Program-made: the position numbers and the translations under genes
Shown here: one piece after another, positions 5,293 to 6,617 of the stretch
Position numbering within the stretch: position 1 is the first letter of the stretch
How the letters are laid out: each line of letters begins with the position of its first letter
NCBI GenBank assembly: GCA_023430325.1
Contig: JAEZAU010000218.1
Span: 1-6,617, forward strand
Source: Bacteroidota bacterium
Lineage (GTDB): Bacteria > Bacteroidota > Bacteroidia > Flavobacteriales_F > PHOS-HE28
Reading direction: 5' to 3'
Length of the DNA stretch: 6,617 nt
The notes under the pieces: generated by a model
What the model was told of the DNA's origin: nothing
The model's database searches: none
Seen by the model: only the letters and a program-made list of their open reading frames with translations

Positions 5293-6617
5293 ATGGCCTC
5301 ATTGAAGGAGGAGATAGACCACCGCCGCACGTTCGCCATCATCAGCCACCCCGATGCCGGCAAGACCACGCTCACCGAGAAGTTCCTGCTTTACGGCGGC
5401 GCTATCCAGACCGCGGGTGCGGTGAAGAGCAACAAGATCCGCCGCGGCGCCACCAGCGATTTCATGGAGATCGAAAGGCAGCGCGGCATCAGCGTGAGTA
5501 CATCGGTGATGACCTTCCATTACGGAGGAAAGCTCATCAATCTGCTGGATACGCCCGGTCACCGCGATTTTGCAGAGGACACTTACCGCACGCTCACTGC
5601 GGTGGACAGTGTTGTTCTGGTGATCGATTGTGTGAAGGGTGTGGAAGCGCAGACCGAACGATTGATGGAGGTATGCCGCATGCGGAACACTCCGGTCATC
5701 GTCTTCATCAACAAGCTCGATCTGGAAGGCCGCGATCCGTTCGATCTGCTGGATGAACTGGAGGAGAAGCTTTCCATAAAAGTGCGGCCCATGAGCTGGC
5801 CGATCGGGATCGGTGCCACCTTCAAGGGTGTGTATGACATGTACGGCAAAGGCCTCCGGCTGTTCGAACCGGGAAAGACCAAGGTGGAGCACAACAGTGT
5901 GAAGATAGGATCGCTGGATGATCCCGAACTGCCGCGGCATATCGGTGAAGATGCGGCCGCACAATTGCGCGAGGATGTCGATCTCATTGAAGGTGTCTAC
6001 GATCCGCTCAGCATTCAGGCCTATCGCGAAGGCCGCATAGCGCCGGTCTTCTTCGGAAGTGCATTCAATAATTTCGGTGTCAAGGAGGTATTGGACGCGT
6101 TCACGGACATCGCCCCCTCCCCCGGCCCACGGCCAACCGATGTTGGTGAAGTGGATCCAGAGGATCCGAAGTTCAGCGGCTTCGTCTTCAAGATCCACGC
6201 GAACCTCGATCCAAATCACCGCGATCGGATCGCATTCCTGCGTGTCTGTTCAGGCCGGTTCCAGCGGAACACGTACTACCATCACGTACGGCTTGAAAAA
6301 CAATTGCGGTTCGCCACGCCCACCAACTTCCTGGCGGCCCAGAAAACCATCGTGGACGAGGCGTGGCCCGGTGATGTCATCGGCCTTTTCGACACCGGCA
6401 ATTTCAAGATCGGCGATACACTTACCGAAGGAGCGAAATTCAACTTCCGTGGAATACCGGCCTTCTCTCCTGAGCTCTTCCGCGAGCTGGTGAACCTCGA
6501 TCCCATGAAGACCAAACAGCTGGACAAAGGGATCCGGCAGTTGACCGATGAAGGTGTAGCGCAACTTTTCACCCAGCAGCCCGGCAACAAGAAGATCGTC
6601 GGTTGTGTGGGTGAACT
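5293..6617 (+). CDS. prfC: Peptide chain release factor 3 (RF3), 3' end outside window
   Basis: The frame is open from ATG 5293 to the window edge, giving 441 complete codons of a protein usually about 525-530 residues long. RF3 is a cytoplasmic translational GTPase that removes RF1 or RF2 from the ribosome after termination. GTP-binding motifs are all present: G1 HPDAGKTT (19-26), the switch I region ending RGISVSTS (64-71), G3 DTPGH (86-90, with the catalytic His at 90), G4 NKLD (140-143) and G5 GSA (255-257). RF3-specific stretches include RRTFAIISHPDAGKTT, EDTYRTLTAVD, KFSGFVFKIHANLDP.HRDR and the FRGIPAFSPELFRE block. These separate it from EF-G and other relatives. The start is supported by alignment to the family N-terminus and a -7 box 22 bases upstream. 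The visible sequence ends at VGCVGEL, where domain III of the family continues. Nothing suggests damage; it is simply cut by the window. Confidence 0.97.
   Translation, partial: MASLKEEIDHRRTFAIISHPDAGKTTLTEKFLLYGGAIQTAGAVKSNKIRRGATSDFMEIERQRGISVSTSVMTFHYGGKLINLLDTPGHRDFAEDTYRTLTAVDSVVLVIDCVKGVEAQTERLMEVCRMRNTPVIVFINKLDLEGRDPFDLLDELEEKLSIKVRPMSWPIGIGATFKGVYDMYGKGLRLFEPGKTKVEHNSVKIGSLDDPELPRHIGEDAAAQLREDVDLIEGVYDPLSIQAYREGRIAPVFFGSAFNNFGVKEVLDAFTDIAPSPGPRPTDVGEVDPEDPKFSGFVFKIHANLDPNHRDRIAFLRVCSGRFQRNTYYHHVRLEKQLRFATPTNFLAAQKTIVDEAWPGDVIGLFDTGNFKIGDTLTEGAKFNFRGIPAFSPELFRELVNLDPMKTKQLDKGIRQLTDEGVAQLFTQQPGNKKIVGCVGE

Noticed and set aside
5299..6219. 306-codon minus-strand reading frame
   Set aside because: It lies wholly antisense to prfC, whose motifs are unmistakable. 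High-GC codon bias creates such shadow frames, and the translation shows no recognisable motif.

Overview
The window looks like chromosomal DNA from a Bacteroidota bacterium, probably Flavobacteriales-like, with fairly high GC in its genes. Five of the six genes or gene remnants end in a type IX secretion system (T9SS) type A sorting domain or part of one. The start regions show no clear Shine-Dalgarno sequence. Two starts are preceded by TAnnTTTG, the Bacteroidota -7 promoter box. All of these traits are typical of the phylum. I cannot fix the genus from sequence alone.

Layout from left to right. Positions 1-441 are the 3' end of a large secreted protein, with a fibronectin-III-like tail and a T9SS sorting domain, closed by a perfect-palindrome terminator. 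Positions 491-1047 are a long non-coding stretch with several hairpins, a second terminator-like hairpin that looks better on the minus strand, and a possible minus-strand promoter box. Positions 1048-3395 hold a small tandem array: two full paralogous secreted proteins of 336 and 335 residues, and between them a 75-codon remnant in which a signal peptide is joined in frame to the last 51 residues of the same kind of sorting domain. Positions 3396-3744 are non-coding and contain a strong bidirectional terminator. Positions 3745-5157 (minus) encode a secreted glucose/sorbosone dehydrogenase-like (PQQ-type) beta-propeller with its own sorting domain. From 5293 to the right edge (plus, incomplete) lies prfC, peptide chain release factor 3.

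How the genes relate. The secreted genes would share one export route: Sec signal peptide into the periplasm, then the T9SS translocon across the outer membrane, guided by the C-terminal domain. The two array paralogues have the same architecture, with YPNPA starting at residue 266 in both, and probably arose by duplication. The middle remnant and the 3' end of the downstream paralogue form an 83%-identical direct repeat that continues about 40 bases past the stop codons. prfC is a housekeeping translation gene transcribed divergently from the dehydrogenase and has no evident functional tie to the secreted proteins.

I see no CRISPR array, tRNA, rRNA, transposase or obvious phage gene. The part most worth a second look is the remnant-containing tandem array, followed by the structured non-coding stretch at 491-1047. 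I found no clear sign of a wholly new molecular system.
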